From contig JAIRUB010000173.1 in NCBI GenBank assembly GCA_031254635.1, positions 1-13,828 of the forward strand: a stretch of 13,828 nt of DNA, given 5' to 3'. Below the pieces are notes generated by a model, which saw only the letters and a program-made list of their open reading frames with translations, did not search any database and had not been told where the DNA came from. Origin of the DNA: Prevotellaceae bacterium. Lineage in GTDB: Bacteria > Bacteroidota > Bacteroidia > Bacteroidales > UBA932. Shown here in pieces: positions 1 to 6,150 of the stretch (positions are counted from its first letter, which is position 1; every line of letters starts with the position of its first letter). Both the position numbers and the translations under genes were made by a program.

Positions 1-20
1 TATGTGAAAATATAACATAA

Positions 21-28
21 TAGTTTTG
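21..28 (+). promoter_or_regulatory. Possible -7 box (TAGTTTTG) upstream of the TMTC-like gene
   Basis: The octamer TAGTTTTG fits the Bacteroidota -7 consensus TAnnTTTG. It lies about 54 nt before the ATG at 82, which I take to be the ancestral start of the next gene. The expected -33 region would fall at or before the window edge, so only half of the promoter can be judged. Confidence 0.35.
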
Positions 29-81
29 TAGTATAATAAAATTATTACTTTTCAACCTAAAAACCTTTATATAAAATTCTT

Positions 82-198
82 ATGAGTAAAAAATAAAAAA
101 AAAAAAAAAAAAAGCCGGCCAATGCCGAAAAAAAACTGCCCGAACTGCCTGACACTGGTTTTTTCAGCACTTATCGTTACTACATATTATGGGCATTT
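82..198 (+). other. Probable lost N-terminus of the TMTC-like protein, with in-frame TAA and a 19-A run
   Basis: An ATG at 82 is in the same frame as the downstream TMTC-like ORF. It reads M-S-K-K, then meets TAA at 94-96, followed directly by A's from 95 to 113. After the stop the frame stays open and reads a lysine run, then PANAEKKLPELPDTGFFSTY and then a hydrophobic stretch that runs into the annotated ORF. A lysine-rich cytoplasmic head before the first membrane helix is what I would expect, so the frame was probably continuous once. The stop is either a real single-base change (T at 94), an assembly or sequencing error beside a homopolymer, or a site tolerated through slippage. A poly-A tract of this length is error-prone on most platforms. 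Confidence 0.55.
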
Positions 199-1938
199 TT
201 GCTCCTAACGGCAGCTATTTATTTCCCATCTTCCCTCGAAAATGACTTTACCCGCTATTGGGACGATGAAACTATTGTAGTAAAGAACCCCGATATCCAG
301 TCTTTTAGTGGCGAACATATCAAAAATATGTTTGCCAAGTCATACTATGATATGTACTGTCCGGTAAAAATTCTATCGCATACTTTAGATTATCAACTAT
401 TTGGATTAGACCCTGCCGGCTATCACCTGATGTCGCTTTTTTATCATCTAATCAATATACTGTTAGTATTTATGCTGATATATCTCTTAGTGGGTAATTC
501 GGCTGCTTCGCTCGCCGCAGCATTGATTTATGCTGTGCACCCCATGTCGGTGGAAACAGTATCGTGGGTTACCGGCCGGGGCGACCTGCTTTATGCCCTC
601 TTTGGCTTCCCTGCCCTGATTTTTTATATCAAATATATTAAAAATAACCTAAAAATCAAGTATTTAATCTTCACTTTTATCTTTTTTATCCTTTCCGGCT
701 TGTCGAAACCTACAGCTATGGCTTTGCCTATTACACTATTAGCCTTCGACTGGTACTATAGGCGAAAAATCTTCAGCAAAAGGGTTATTGTGGAAAAAAT
801 TCCATTTATATTGATATCCATAGTTTTAGGTGTATTATCCATAGAGTTGAGAGGTTCTGGCGCCCCTGAAATTGCCGACTTTATGGAATATTTCAAGAGC
901 TTTAAGGGCTACCTGTTTATTACTTATCCCTTAGCTTTTTACATTATTAAATTTGTAATTCCCTTGCCGCTCTGCTTTATTTACCCACATGTTTCATACT
1001 ACTTTATGGACGAGCACGCTCTCCCATTTTTAGTATGGTCTTCGCCACTGATACTTATTGCAGTATGCTATATTATTTGGAAAGCTAAGCCTATTCGTCG
1101 ACAGCTAATCTTTGCAGGGCTCTTTTACGGCACTACTATTTTTCCGGTGATGCAAATTATACCGGTTGTAGCTATATCGGCGCACGACCGCTATATTTAT
1201 TTCCCTATGGTAGCCTTTCTCTTCATTGTAGCCTACTTGATTATGTATATGCAAGCTAAAAGGGTACAAGGTGAAAAGGTACAAGGTGAAAGGGTAGAAG
1301 GCAAAAAATCACCCTTCACCCTCTACCTATTACCCTTTACCGTTATTATCGTCTTCGCTACCGCCTTCACCTTCATATCCTACGATCGTACCAAGGTTTG
1401 GAAAGATACAGTTACCATGTTTGAAGATGTCGTTAAGAAACACCCTTACTTTGTAGAAGGTTTTGATAAAATAGCCGAACATTATGAAATTAACAGGGAA
1501 ATGCCAGATTCTATACGTTGGCCTAATATGGTTAAATGGAGTACCAAAACCTTGGATGCTTGCCGGAGATATCGTCATGGTAATCCCTATCCGGGTGTTT
1601 ATACACGTATAGTCAAGGCTTATGTCTCGATGAATAAATTGGACTCGGCCATGATGTATGCCCCTTATGCGGTGCAAGCTAACCCTAACATACAGAAACA
1701 AGCAGAGGCTTATGAATATAAAGCATACTTAGATATGCACTTTGGTCGGTTTCAAGATGCTTTGGCCGCTTATAACGAACTGTTGAAAATAAATCCCAAT
1801 CATGCAAATGCTTATTATATGCGTGGTTATGCCTTACTTAATTTGGGACAGCGGGAGGCGGCCTGCACCAGCCTGAGCAATGCGTTGAATTTAGGCGATA
1901 CACGCGCTCAAGAAGCATTGGATATCTATTGCAGGTAA
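199..1938 (+). CDS. TMTC-like multispanning membrane protein with C-terminal TPR region (putative GT-C-type glycosyltransferase)
   Basis: A 579-residue ORF counted from TTG at 199. That TTG falls inside the first membrane helix, so the true start is probably the ATG at 82. After helix 1 comes an acidic WDDE motif (residues 21-24), the usual place for the catalytic acidic pair of GT-C enzymes. Many hydrophobic segments follow, with an AVHP motif near residue 114 as in TMTC O-mannosyltransferase-like proteins. From about residue 465 to the end the protein is soluble and TPR-like, with pairs such as DALAAYNELLKINPNHANAY. It probably acts in the inner membrane, transferring sugar from a lipid carrier; donor and acceptor are unknown. 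Residues 355-369 are three 5-residue units (R/K-V-Q/E-G-E/K) encoded by a 15-bp DNA repeat, apparently an inserted dispersed element. Family assignment is moderate; the enzymatic role is inference. Confidence 0.7.
   Translation: MLLTAAIYFPSSLENDFTRYWDDETIVVKNPDIQSFSGEHIKNMFAKSYYDMYCPVKILSHTLDYQLFGLDPAGYHLMSLFYHLINILLVFMLIYLLVGNSAASLAAALIYAVHPMSVETVSWVTGRGDLLYALFGFPALIFYIKYIKNNLKIKYLIFTFIFFILSGLSKPTAMALPITLLAFDWYYRRKIFSKRVIVEKIPFILISIVLGVLSIELRGSGAPEIADFMEYFKSFKGYLFITYPLAFYIIKFVIPLPLCFIYPHVSYYFMDEHALPFLVWSSPLILIAVCYIIWKAKPIRRQLIFAGLFYGTTIFPVMQIIPVVAISAHDRYIYFPMVAFLFIVAYLIMYMQAKRVQGEKVQGERVEGKKSPFTLYLLPFTVIIVFATAFTFISYDRTKVWKDTVTMFEDVVKKHPYFVEGFDKIAEHYEINREMPDSIRWPNMVKWSTKTLDACRRYRHGNPYPGVYTRIVKAYVSMNKLDSAMMYAPYAVQANPNIQKQAEAYEYKAYLDMHFGRFQDALAAYNELLKINPNHANAYYMRGYALLNLGQREAACTSLSNALNLGDTRAQEALDIYCR
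1258..1344 (+). repeat. R1 repeat inside the TMTC-like gene: three 15-bp units plus an inverted arm
   Basis: Units at 1263-1277, 1278-1292 and 1293-1307 follow the pattern GGTACAAGGTGAAAA, the third diverged. A spacer of a few bases is followed at 1309-1341 by the same kind of sequence in reverse complement (CACCCTTCACCCTCTACC and onward), so the block could fold into an imperfect hairpin. Because each unit is 15 bp the frame is kept. The left arm encodes charged five-residue repeats and the right arm encodes SPFTLYLLPFT, the start of a hydrophobic helix. Related copies occur at 2768-2791 and, inverted, at 12424-12449. Confidence 0.7.
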
Positions 1939-1941
1939 GGC

Positions 1942-1972
1942 TTGCAAATATTGAAAAAAAATTATATCTTTG
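1942..1972 (+). promoter_or_regulatory. Promoter of fabG (TTG - 20 nt - TATCTTTG)
   Basis: TATCTTTG at 1965-1972 is an exact match to the Bacteroidota TAnnTTTG box. A TTG at 1942-1944 lies 20 nt upstream, the normal spacing to the -33 element. The ATG of fabG is 23 nt downstream of the box. This promoter supports starting fabG at 1996 rather than at the in-frame TTG at 1942, which lies within the promoter. Confidence 0.7.
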
Positions 1973-1995
1973 TTAAATATTTAAAAGAAGAAACG

Positions 1996-2742
1996 ATGAA
2001 ATTATTAGAAGGAAAAGTAGCTATTGTGACAGGGGCAGCTCGTGGAATAGGAAAGGCAGTGGCCTTGCGCCTTGCTCAAGATGGTTGTGCTATTGCTTTC
2101 ACCGATTTAGCTTATGATGATAAGGCTAAAGCAACAGAGACAGAAATAGTCGCCTTAGGCGTGAAAGTTAAGGGCTATACCGCTGATGCTTCTTTGTATG
2201 ACGACACGCATGCCATAGTAGAACAAATTGTAAAAGATTTTGGGCGCATTGATGTACTGGTAAACAATGCCGGTATTACCCGTGATGGTTTGCTGATGCG
2301 GATGAGCGAAGCCCAGTGGGACTTGGTAATCAATGTTAACCTGAAATCTGCTTTCAACTTTATTCATGCTGTAATCCCTACCATGATGCGCCAAAAATCG
2401 GGCAGTATTATCAACATGAGTTCTGTGGTTGGCGTATCAGGCAACGCTGCTCAGGCTAATTATTCCGCTTCAAAGGCCGGTATGATTGGCTTGGCAAAGT
2501 CGGTGGCTAAGGAGTTGGGCTCGCGTGGGATTCGCGCTAATGCTATTGCTCCCGGCTTTATTGTTACGGAGATGACTCATCAACTTTCCGATGAAATACG
2601 CGAAAAGTGGATAGATCAAATACCCTTACGCCGATGCGGTACTCCGGAAGACGTAGCTAATGCAGTCCTTTTCCTCGCTTCCGACCTCTCGGCTTATGTG
2701 AGCGGACAGGTAATTACCGTGTGCGGAGGAATGAATATGTAA
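1996..2742 (+). CDS. fabG: 3-oxoacyl-[acyl-carrier-protein] reductase FabG
   Basis: NADPH-dependent reduction of 3-oxoacyl-ACP to 3-hydroxyacyl-ACP, the first reductive step of each type II fatty-acid elongation cycle, in the cytoplasm. The 248-residue protein is a classical short-chain dehydrogenase. It has the cofactor-binding TGAARGIG at 12-19, NNAG at 90-93, and a catalytic set of N115, S143, Y156 and K160 (SVVGVSGNAAQANYSASK). The C-terminus YVSGQVITVCGGMNM is typical of FabG rather than of other SDR enzymes, and the length is normal. The start at ATG 1996 gives the canonical MKLLEGKVAIVTG beginning and lies just downstream of a good promoter. It follows the TMTC-like gene on the same strand but appears separately transcribed. 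It is not beside acpP or fabF in this window, so it could be a secondary copy. Confidence in the enzyme family is high. Confidence 0.95.
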   Translation: MKLLEGKVAIVTGAARGIGKAVALRLAQDGCAIAFTDLAYDDKAKATETEIVALGVKVKGYTADASLYDDTHAIVEQIVKDFGRIDVLVNNAGITRDGLLMRMSEAQWDLVINVNLKSAFNFIHAVIPTMMRQKSGSIINMSSVVGVSGNAAQANYSASKAGMIGLAKSVAKELGSRGIRANAIAPGFIVTEMTHQLSDEIREKWIDQIPLRRCGTPEDVANAVLFLASDLSAYVSGQVITVCGGMNM

Positions 2743-2885
2743 TAATTTTTATGAGTTATGAATTGATGGTAAATAGTGAAAAGGTAAAAAGCCAATTTAA
2801 GAACCCCGAAGGGCTCGACAAAGTCAATTTAAAGATTTAAAAATTCAATAACTTTACACACTTTTAACTTTATAAACTTTACATC
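2743..2885. other. Intergenic gap with a degraded R1 repeat and AT-rich leader
   Basis: This 143-bp gap has an R1-like stretch at 2768-2791 (GGTAAATAGTGAAAAGGTAA and onward), then a short GC-rich patch AACCCCGAAGGGCTCGAC near 2801-2818. It ends in a low-complexity run of AACTTTA-like units up to the next ATG. Boxes resembling TAnnTTTN occur at 2849-2856 and 2865-2872 (TAACTTTA), and either could serve the downstream lipoprotein genes, but the repetitiveness makes the call weak. No convincing terminator for fabG is seen. Confidence 0.5.
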
Positions 2886-3338
2886 ATGAAAATAACGATT
2901 TTAAAATATACAGTTCTTTTGCTGATTGTGGCAGGATGTTTTACTTCTTGCGAAAAAGGTAATGTCCAATTATTGGAAGGTACACGATGGAAACTGATAG
3001 GCATTGTTGACGTACAAACAGGCGACTTGATAGAACTTGAACCAATAAATTGCAACGAATATTATACACTTACATTCGATACAGGTAGTACCTTTCAGAC
3101 TTTTTCATCAGTAAATGAATTGCAAGGTATTTATAAGGCAGATTATACCAATCAAACAATACAAATTGTCAATTTTGGAGGAACTAAAATGGGTGAATTG
3201 GGAGATGGCAATTTATATGCTGATCCTTTTGGGGAGATGGCAATTCAGTCATTTTCTCTACAAGGAAGTGAATTGAAATTGTACTACAATGACAAAAAAA
3301 ATTATTTGAAATACAAAAAAAATAGGAGATTAAAATGA
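2886..3338 (+). CDS. Small exported lipoprotein of unknown function (META/lipocalin-like)
   Basis: A 150-residue protein with a lipoprotein signal: positively charged MKITILKY, a hydrophobic core, and lipobox VAGC with lipidated Cys18. A second cysteine at 22 makes FTSC a weaker alternative. The mature part begins with LLEGTRWKLIGIVDVQTG and continues as short alternating beta-like segments, ending in KLYYNDKKNYLKYKK. The LxGTxWxL opening resembles META/HslJ-like or lipocalin-like lipoproteins; I recall similar proteins in Bacteroidota but cannot name a family with certainty. It is probably anchored in the outer membrane or periplasm. Its stop codon overlaps the start of the next lipoprotein gene (ATGA), so the two are probably translationally coupled and work in the same place. 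No enzymatic motif is visible. Confidence 0.75.
   Translation: MKITILKYTVLLLIVAGCFTSCEKGNVQLLEGTRWKLIGIVDVQTGDLIELEPINCNEYYTLTFDTGSTFQTFSSVNELQGIYKADYTNQTIQIVNFGGTKMGELGDGNLYADPFGEMAIQSFSLQGSELKLYYNDKKNYLKYKKNRRLK
3324..3328 (+). promoter_or_regulatory. Shine-Dalgarno-like AGGAG before the overlapping start codon
   Basis: AGGAG at 3324-3328 sits 6 nt before the ATG at 3335, ideal spacing for a ribosome binding site. Most other starts in this window lack such a site, as expected for Bacteroidota. It lies inside the lysine-rich 3' end of the preceding gene, where AAA/AGG codons could produce it by chance, so its function is uncertain. Confidence 0.35.
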
Positions 3339-3832
3339 ATATTAGCAAGTTTATAATAGTTCTGCTGATTTTTACAGGAAGTTTGGGTTCTTGTAAAACT
3401 ATAGCTTCGGAAGAAGTATTTAAGCCGATAATACCAAATGAGGACTTAATTGCTTTTTTTGAAGAGCATTTACCTCGGCTCAAACCGTCTATTTTCTTAG
3501 AATGTTTCTTTTTTGACAAAGAGGATAGAGAGGATAAATGTATAATAATTAATAGTGAAGATGAATTTAGAAAAAGTTTTTCTTGCTCATTAATGATACT
3601 GCCTGCTATAGATTTTGATTCACATACGCTTATTATTGGTCAACACCAGGTGCCTTGTATTTGTGATTACATTGTTGAACAAGAGATTATTGTAAAATCA
3701 GAGGAAGTGATATTAAATTTAAGATGGGGATGCCCTGATGGCTCTTATAGTGGCTTTGGTACGCTTTCTTATTGGGGACTATACCCGAAAATTCAGGCAA
3801 AGGAAATTAGTGTAAACATTATAAATCAATAA
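3335..3832 (+). CDS. Small exported lipoprotein, hypothetical
   Basis: A 165-residue protein beginning MNISKFIIVLLIFTGSLGSC, with lipobox LGSC and lipidated Cys20. I do not recognise the family. The mature part contains several further cysteines (ECFFFDKED, DKC, FSCS, VPCICDY, WGCPDG), enough for disulfides in the periplasm, and ends in a tryptophan/glycine-rich segment (LRWGCPDGSYSGFGTLSYWG). The start ATG overlaps the stop of the preceding lipoprotein gene (ATGA) and is preceded by AGGAG. The downstream protease gene starts only 5 nt after its stop. The three genes therefore look like one operon of exported proteins; the lipoproteins might act as accessory or inhibitory partners of the protease, which is a guess from position only. 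Confidence 0.7.
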   Translation: MNISKFIIVLLIFTGSLGSCKTIASEEVFKPIIPNEDLIAFFEEHLPRLKPSIFLECFFFDKEDREDKCIIINSEDEFRKSFSCSLMILPAIDFDSHTLIIGQHQVPCICDYIVEQEIIVKSEEVILNLRWGCPDGSYSGFGTLSYWGLYPKIQAKEISVNIINQ

Positions 3833-3837
3833 AACCT

Positions 3838-4932
3838 GTGAAAAAGTTCGTATGTGTAGTAATTTGTGTTTTGGGTTTGTATCAATATGGATGGACTCAG
3901 CAGACAAATAAATTTGGACAATTGGAAAGAGTAGGAGATTCTATTTTTATAGTGGAAAACGGAAGACGTTATGTTGTAGATAGAAATGTAGTAACAGTCA
4001 AGTTAAAGCCTGGAGTCGATAAAATTGGGAAAAATTTAAAAGAACTTCGTTTCAATCGGTTAGGTTATATTGACCTTCCAGTACCTGAAGATGTTGATAT
4101 TGAAGATTATGTATCAATGCTGGAAAAGATAGGTGATTTTGATATTGTTGAATATAACAATATAGGTGAGTATTGTATAGTTCCCGATGACACACGCAGA
4201 AGTGAGCAATGGTATCTCAATAGCATTAATGCATATTCTGCTTGGGATATTACAATGGGTAATTCTAATGTTATCGTTGCTATTCTTGATTCGGGAGTGG
4301 ATTGGATACACCCAGATATAGGGGACGGCATCGATGGATATAATAACATAAATACATTACTTGGGTGGAACTTTGAATTAAATAACAATAATGTAATAAC
4401 AACTAATGGACATGGAACAAGAGTAGCAGGTATTGTTGGTGCTAAAACCAATAATGCAAGAGGAATAGCAGGCATCTCTGGCGGAAATCATTCTTCCGGT
4501 GTTACGTTACTTCCTATATGTACCGGTACTGGGGCGCCGAATACTGCTATTATTGATGATGCTATTATTCATGCAGTAGATAACGGGGCAAGAGTAATTC
4601 AACTTAGTTTAAGTGTAGGACAAACCAATGCCATTAACGATGCTATTATTTATGCAATACAAAACAACGTGGTTGTTGTTTGCGCTTCAGGTAATAACGG
4701 ACAGACTGTGAGTTATCCAGCCTCACATGAAGATGTAATAGCGGTAGGGGCTATTGATAAAAATAATACACGTGCATCCTTTTCAAATTATGGAATAAAT
4801 TTAGATGTGGTTGCGCCTGGTGTTGACATATTGAGTACTACTTTAAATAATGATTATAATAGTCAAGATGGGACATCTTGTGGTGCAACATTAAAATTTA
4901 ATAAATCAACAATCATAATCCATAATTCATAA
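3838..4932 (+). CDS. Subtilisin-like S8 serine protease, C-terminally truncated
   Basis: An exported serine endopeptidase of the S8 (subtilase) family, started at GTG 3838. Residues 1-20 are a Sec signal peptide; about 45-115 is a propeptide-like region. The catalytic domain follows with Asp151 in AILDSGVD, His202 in NGHGTRVAG, oxyanion Asn286 in ASGNNG, and Ser347 in DGTSCGA. In complete subtilases the serine motif continues as GTSxAxPxVAG with a helix and further domain, and Bacteroidota versions often add a C-terminal sorting domain. Here conservation stops at Ala350, and the last residues (TLKFNKSTIIIHNS) are unrelated, low-complexity sequence. The final codons are read from an AT-rich R2-like repeat. 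Neither other frame after 4870 restores the family sequence, so this is loss of the 3' part rather than a simple frameshift. The product is probably inactive, effectively a pseudogene. Confidence 0.85.
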   Translation: MKKFVCVVICVLGLYQYGWTQQTNKFGQLERVGDSIFIVENGRRYVVDRNVVTVKLKPGVDKIGKNLKELRFNRLGYIDLPVPEDVDIEDYVSMLEKIGDFDIVEYNNIGEYCIVPDDTRRSEQWYLNSINAYSAWDITMGNSNVIVAILDSGVDWIHPDIGDGIDGYNNINTLLGWNFELNNNNVITTNGHGTRVAGIVGAKTNNARGIAGISGGNHSSGVTLLPICTGTGAPNTAIIDDAIIHAVDNGARVIQLSLSVGQTNAINDAIIYAIQNNVVVVCASGNNGQTVSYPASHEDVIAVGAIDKNNTRASFSNYGINLDVVAPGVDILSTTLNNDYNSQDGTSCGATLKFNKSTIIIHNS

Positions 4933-4945
4933 ATAATAAATAATA
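4908..4945. repeat. R2-like AT-rich repeat at the truncated end of the protease gene
   Basis: AATCATAATCCATAATTCAT at 4912-4931, followed by AAATAAT units, resembles the CATAATTCAT / ATGAATTATG repeat at 6061-6090 read in reverse. It provides the last codons and the stop of the protease ORF and ends just before the first DUF6340-like gene. Low sequence complexity limits the certainty of common origin. Confidence 0.4.
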
Positions 4946-4955
4946 AAACCAAATT

Positions 4956-5945
4956 ATGAAAAAAACATTGTCATATCTCTTAGCTTGTTCCATATTGTTC
5001 GCCGCTTGCGCCCCTGGGATCAAAGTGTTGAATGTGGAATCGTTAGTGCCGGCAAAGTATCCGGTAGCTTACTCCGATAAATCTATTGCGATTTTGAATG
5101 CCTTGCATATCAATGCTGATGGAACTGTTAATTACGCTGATGGCTTTTTGGCTAATATGGTTGCCAAAGGCTTGAAAGATGGGATGGAAGCCTCGGAAAT
5201 ATTTCGTGGTTACGAGATTCCTGTTTATAACCTTACGCTGTCTAATGAAGAACAATACGAAGAATTGCAGGATGTAAACTACATGAACAGTATTGCTGAA
5301 CAAACAGCGTCGGGCTTGCTGATTATTATCGATGACGTTAAAATTGCGCAACCTCAGCAAAGCATAAGTCAGGTATATCTTAATGCTTATTACGGAAAGG
5401 TTTTTTATGCTAAAATTTCTGTTCCCGTCGAAGCCATGTTCCGCTATTACGACTCCGAAAAGCAACTTTATATAGCTAATCATGCAGCGAGTGATACTAT
5501 TCTTTGGGAAGCTATAGCATATAGAGCTACGGAAGCCCTCTCAAATCTGCCCGAAATGGGCGGGCTTGATACTTTAGCTGCTCAACAATTAGGAAAACTG
5601 ATGGCCAAAGCTACTTTGCCACGATGGAGAGATGACAGGCGCTATTATTATGATTTGTCGGGTGCGAATGGTAATGCTGCTACTGCATACGCCCAGAAGA
5701 ACAATTGGGAACAAGCCATGCATTATTGGGGAGTGATAGCTATGGAATCAACAGGGAAAACATCTGCCTACGCCGCATTTAATATGGGACTTGGCGCTGA
5801 GATGCTTGGCGATTATCCATTGGCTTTAGAATGGCTAACATTAGCAAAAGACACAGCCAATTTCCCTGAAATTGATGGCTATATCAAGCGCCTCCAACAG
5901 CGAATTAACGATAAAAATCTTATCCAACAGCAGTTGGTAAATTAA
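4956..5945 (+). CDS. DUF6340-like exported lipoprotein, paralogue 1
   Basis: A 329-residue lipoprotein starting MKKTLSYLLACSILFAAC, with Cys18 as the lipidation site. The mature N-terminus carries KVLNVESLVPAKYPV, then an alpha/beta region in which LLIIIDDV is a buried strand. From about residue 240 comes a TPR-like helical end (NWEQAMHYWGVIAMES, AAFNMGLGAEMLGDYPLALE). This layout matches Bacteroidota lipoproteins grouped as DUF6340, whose function I do not know; the family name is from memory and moderately certain. The protein is very similar to the gene at 6091, including long near-identical DNA stretches, so the pair arose by fairly recent tandem duplication. A tRNA-Thr gene lies between them. 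The ATG follows an AT-rich stretch with no Shine-Dalgarno site. Confidence 0.8.
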   Translation: MKKTLSYLLACSILFAACAPGIKVLNVESLVPAKYPVAYSDKSIAILNALHINADGTVNYADGFLANMVAKGLKDGMEASEIFRGYEIPVYNLTLSNEEQYEELQDVNYMNSIAEQTASGLLIIIDDVKIAQPQQSISQVYLNAYYGKVFYAKISVPVEAMFRYYDSEKQLYIANHAASDTILWEAIAYRATEALSNLPEMGGLDTLAAQQLGKLMAKATLPRWRDDRRYYYDLSGANGNAATAYAQKNNWEQAMHYWGVIAMESTGKTSAYAAFNMGLGAEMLGDYPLALEWLTLAKDTANFPEIDGYIKRLQQRINDKNLIQQQLVN

Positions 5946-5963
5946 AATTATTTTGTACCTTTA
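5934..5963 (+). promoter_or_regulatory. Possible promoter of the tRNA-Thr gene
   Basis: TACCTTTA at 5956-5963 is one base off TAnnTTTG, and TTGG at 5934-5937 lies 18 nt upstream. The tRNA begins 16 nt after the box, sensible for a short 5' leader. The -33 part overlaps the end of the preceding coding region. Confidence 0.45.
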
Positions 5964-5979
5964 CGCTCCTTAAAATTAA

Positions 5980-6051
5980 GCCTCTTTAGCTCAGCGGTAG
6001 AGCAGCTCATTCGTAATGAGCAGGTCGTGGGTTCAAATCCCATGAGAGGCT
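5980..6051 (+). tRNA. tRNA-Thr (anticodon CGT)
   Basis: A complete cloverleaf can be drawn. The acceptor arm is GCCTCTT with GAGAGGC. The D arm is GCTC/GAGC around AGCGGTA. The anticodon arm is GCTCA-TTCGTAA-TGAGC with anticodon CGT at 6012-6014, reading ACG. The variable loop is AGGTC, and the T arm is GTGGG-TTCAAAT-CCCAT. T at 6051 is the discriminator. CCA is not encoded, so it must be added after transcription. The gene sits between two tandem paralogues, and its first six bases recur just after the second one. Confidence 0.96.
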
Positions 6052-6060
6052 CTATATCAA

Positions 6061-6150
6061 TTATGAATTAAAAATTAAAAATTACGAATTATGAATTATA
6101 TCCAATCTTTAGCACCCGTAATTCGTCATTCGTCATTCGTAATTATTACT
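6061..6150. repeat. R2 repeat: inverted ATGAATTATG / ATTCGTCATTCGT arms overlapping the start of paralogue 2
   Basis: The left arm at 6061-6090 is built from AATTAAAAATTAA and ATTACGAATTATG. The right arm at 6117-6144 (CGTAATTCGTCATTCGTCAT and onward) is its approximate reverse complement, so the block can fold back on itself around the spacer TATATCCAATCTTTAGCAC. The ATG of the downstream gene lies in the left arm, and the right arm encodes VIRHSSFVII of its signal peptide. Related sequence lies at 4912-4931 and 12450-12472. Confidence 0.65.

Noticed and set aside
122..208. Short frame from ATG 122 with a CPNC motif (MPKKNCPNC)
   Set aside because: It is in a different frame from the membrane protein and ends after 28 codons. 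The frame from ATG 82 better explains this sequence.
1263..1307. CRISPR-like array
   Set aside because: The 15-bp units are directly adjacent, without spacers, and lie in a coding region. No cas genes are present anywhere in the window.
1942..1995. Extended FabG N-terminus from TTG 1942
   Set aside because: The extra 18 residues are not part of the SDR fold and the DNA holds the promoter. The canonical start is at 1996.
3184..3519. Antisense frame of 111 codons across the two small lipoprotein genes
   Set aside because: It lies fully opposite genes with clear signal peptides, and its composition looks like a complement shadow. Other antisense frames within lepB, gmk, yicC and the acyl-CoA synthetase were dismissed for the same reason.
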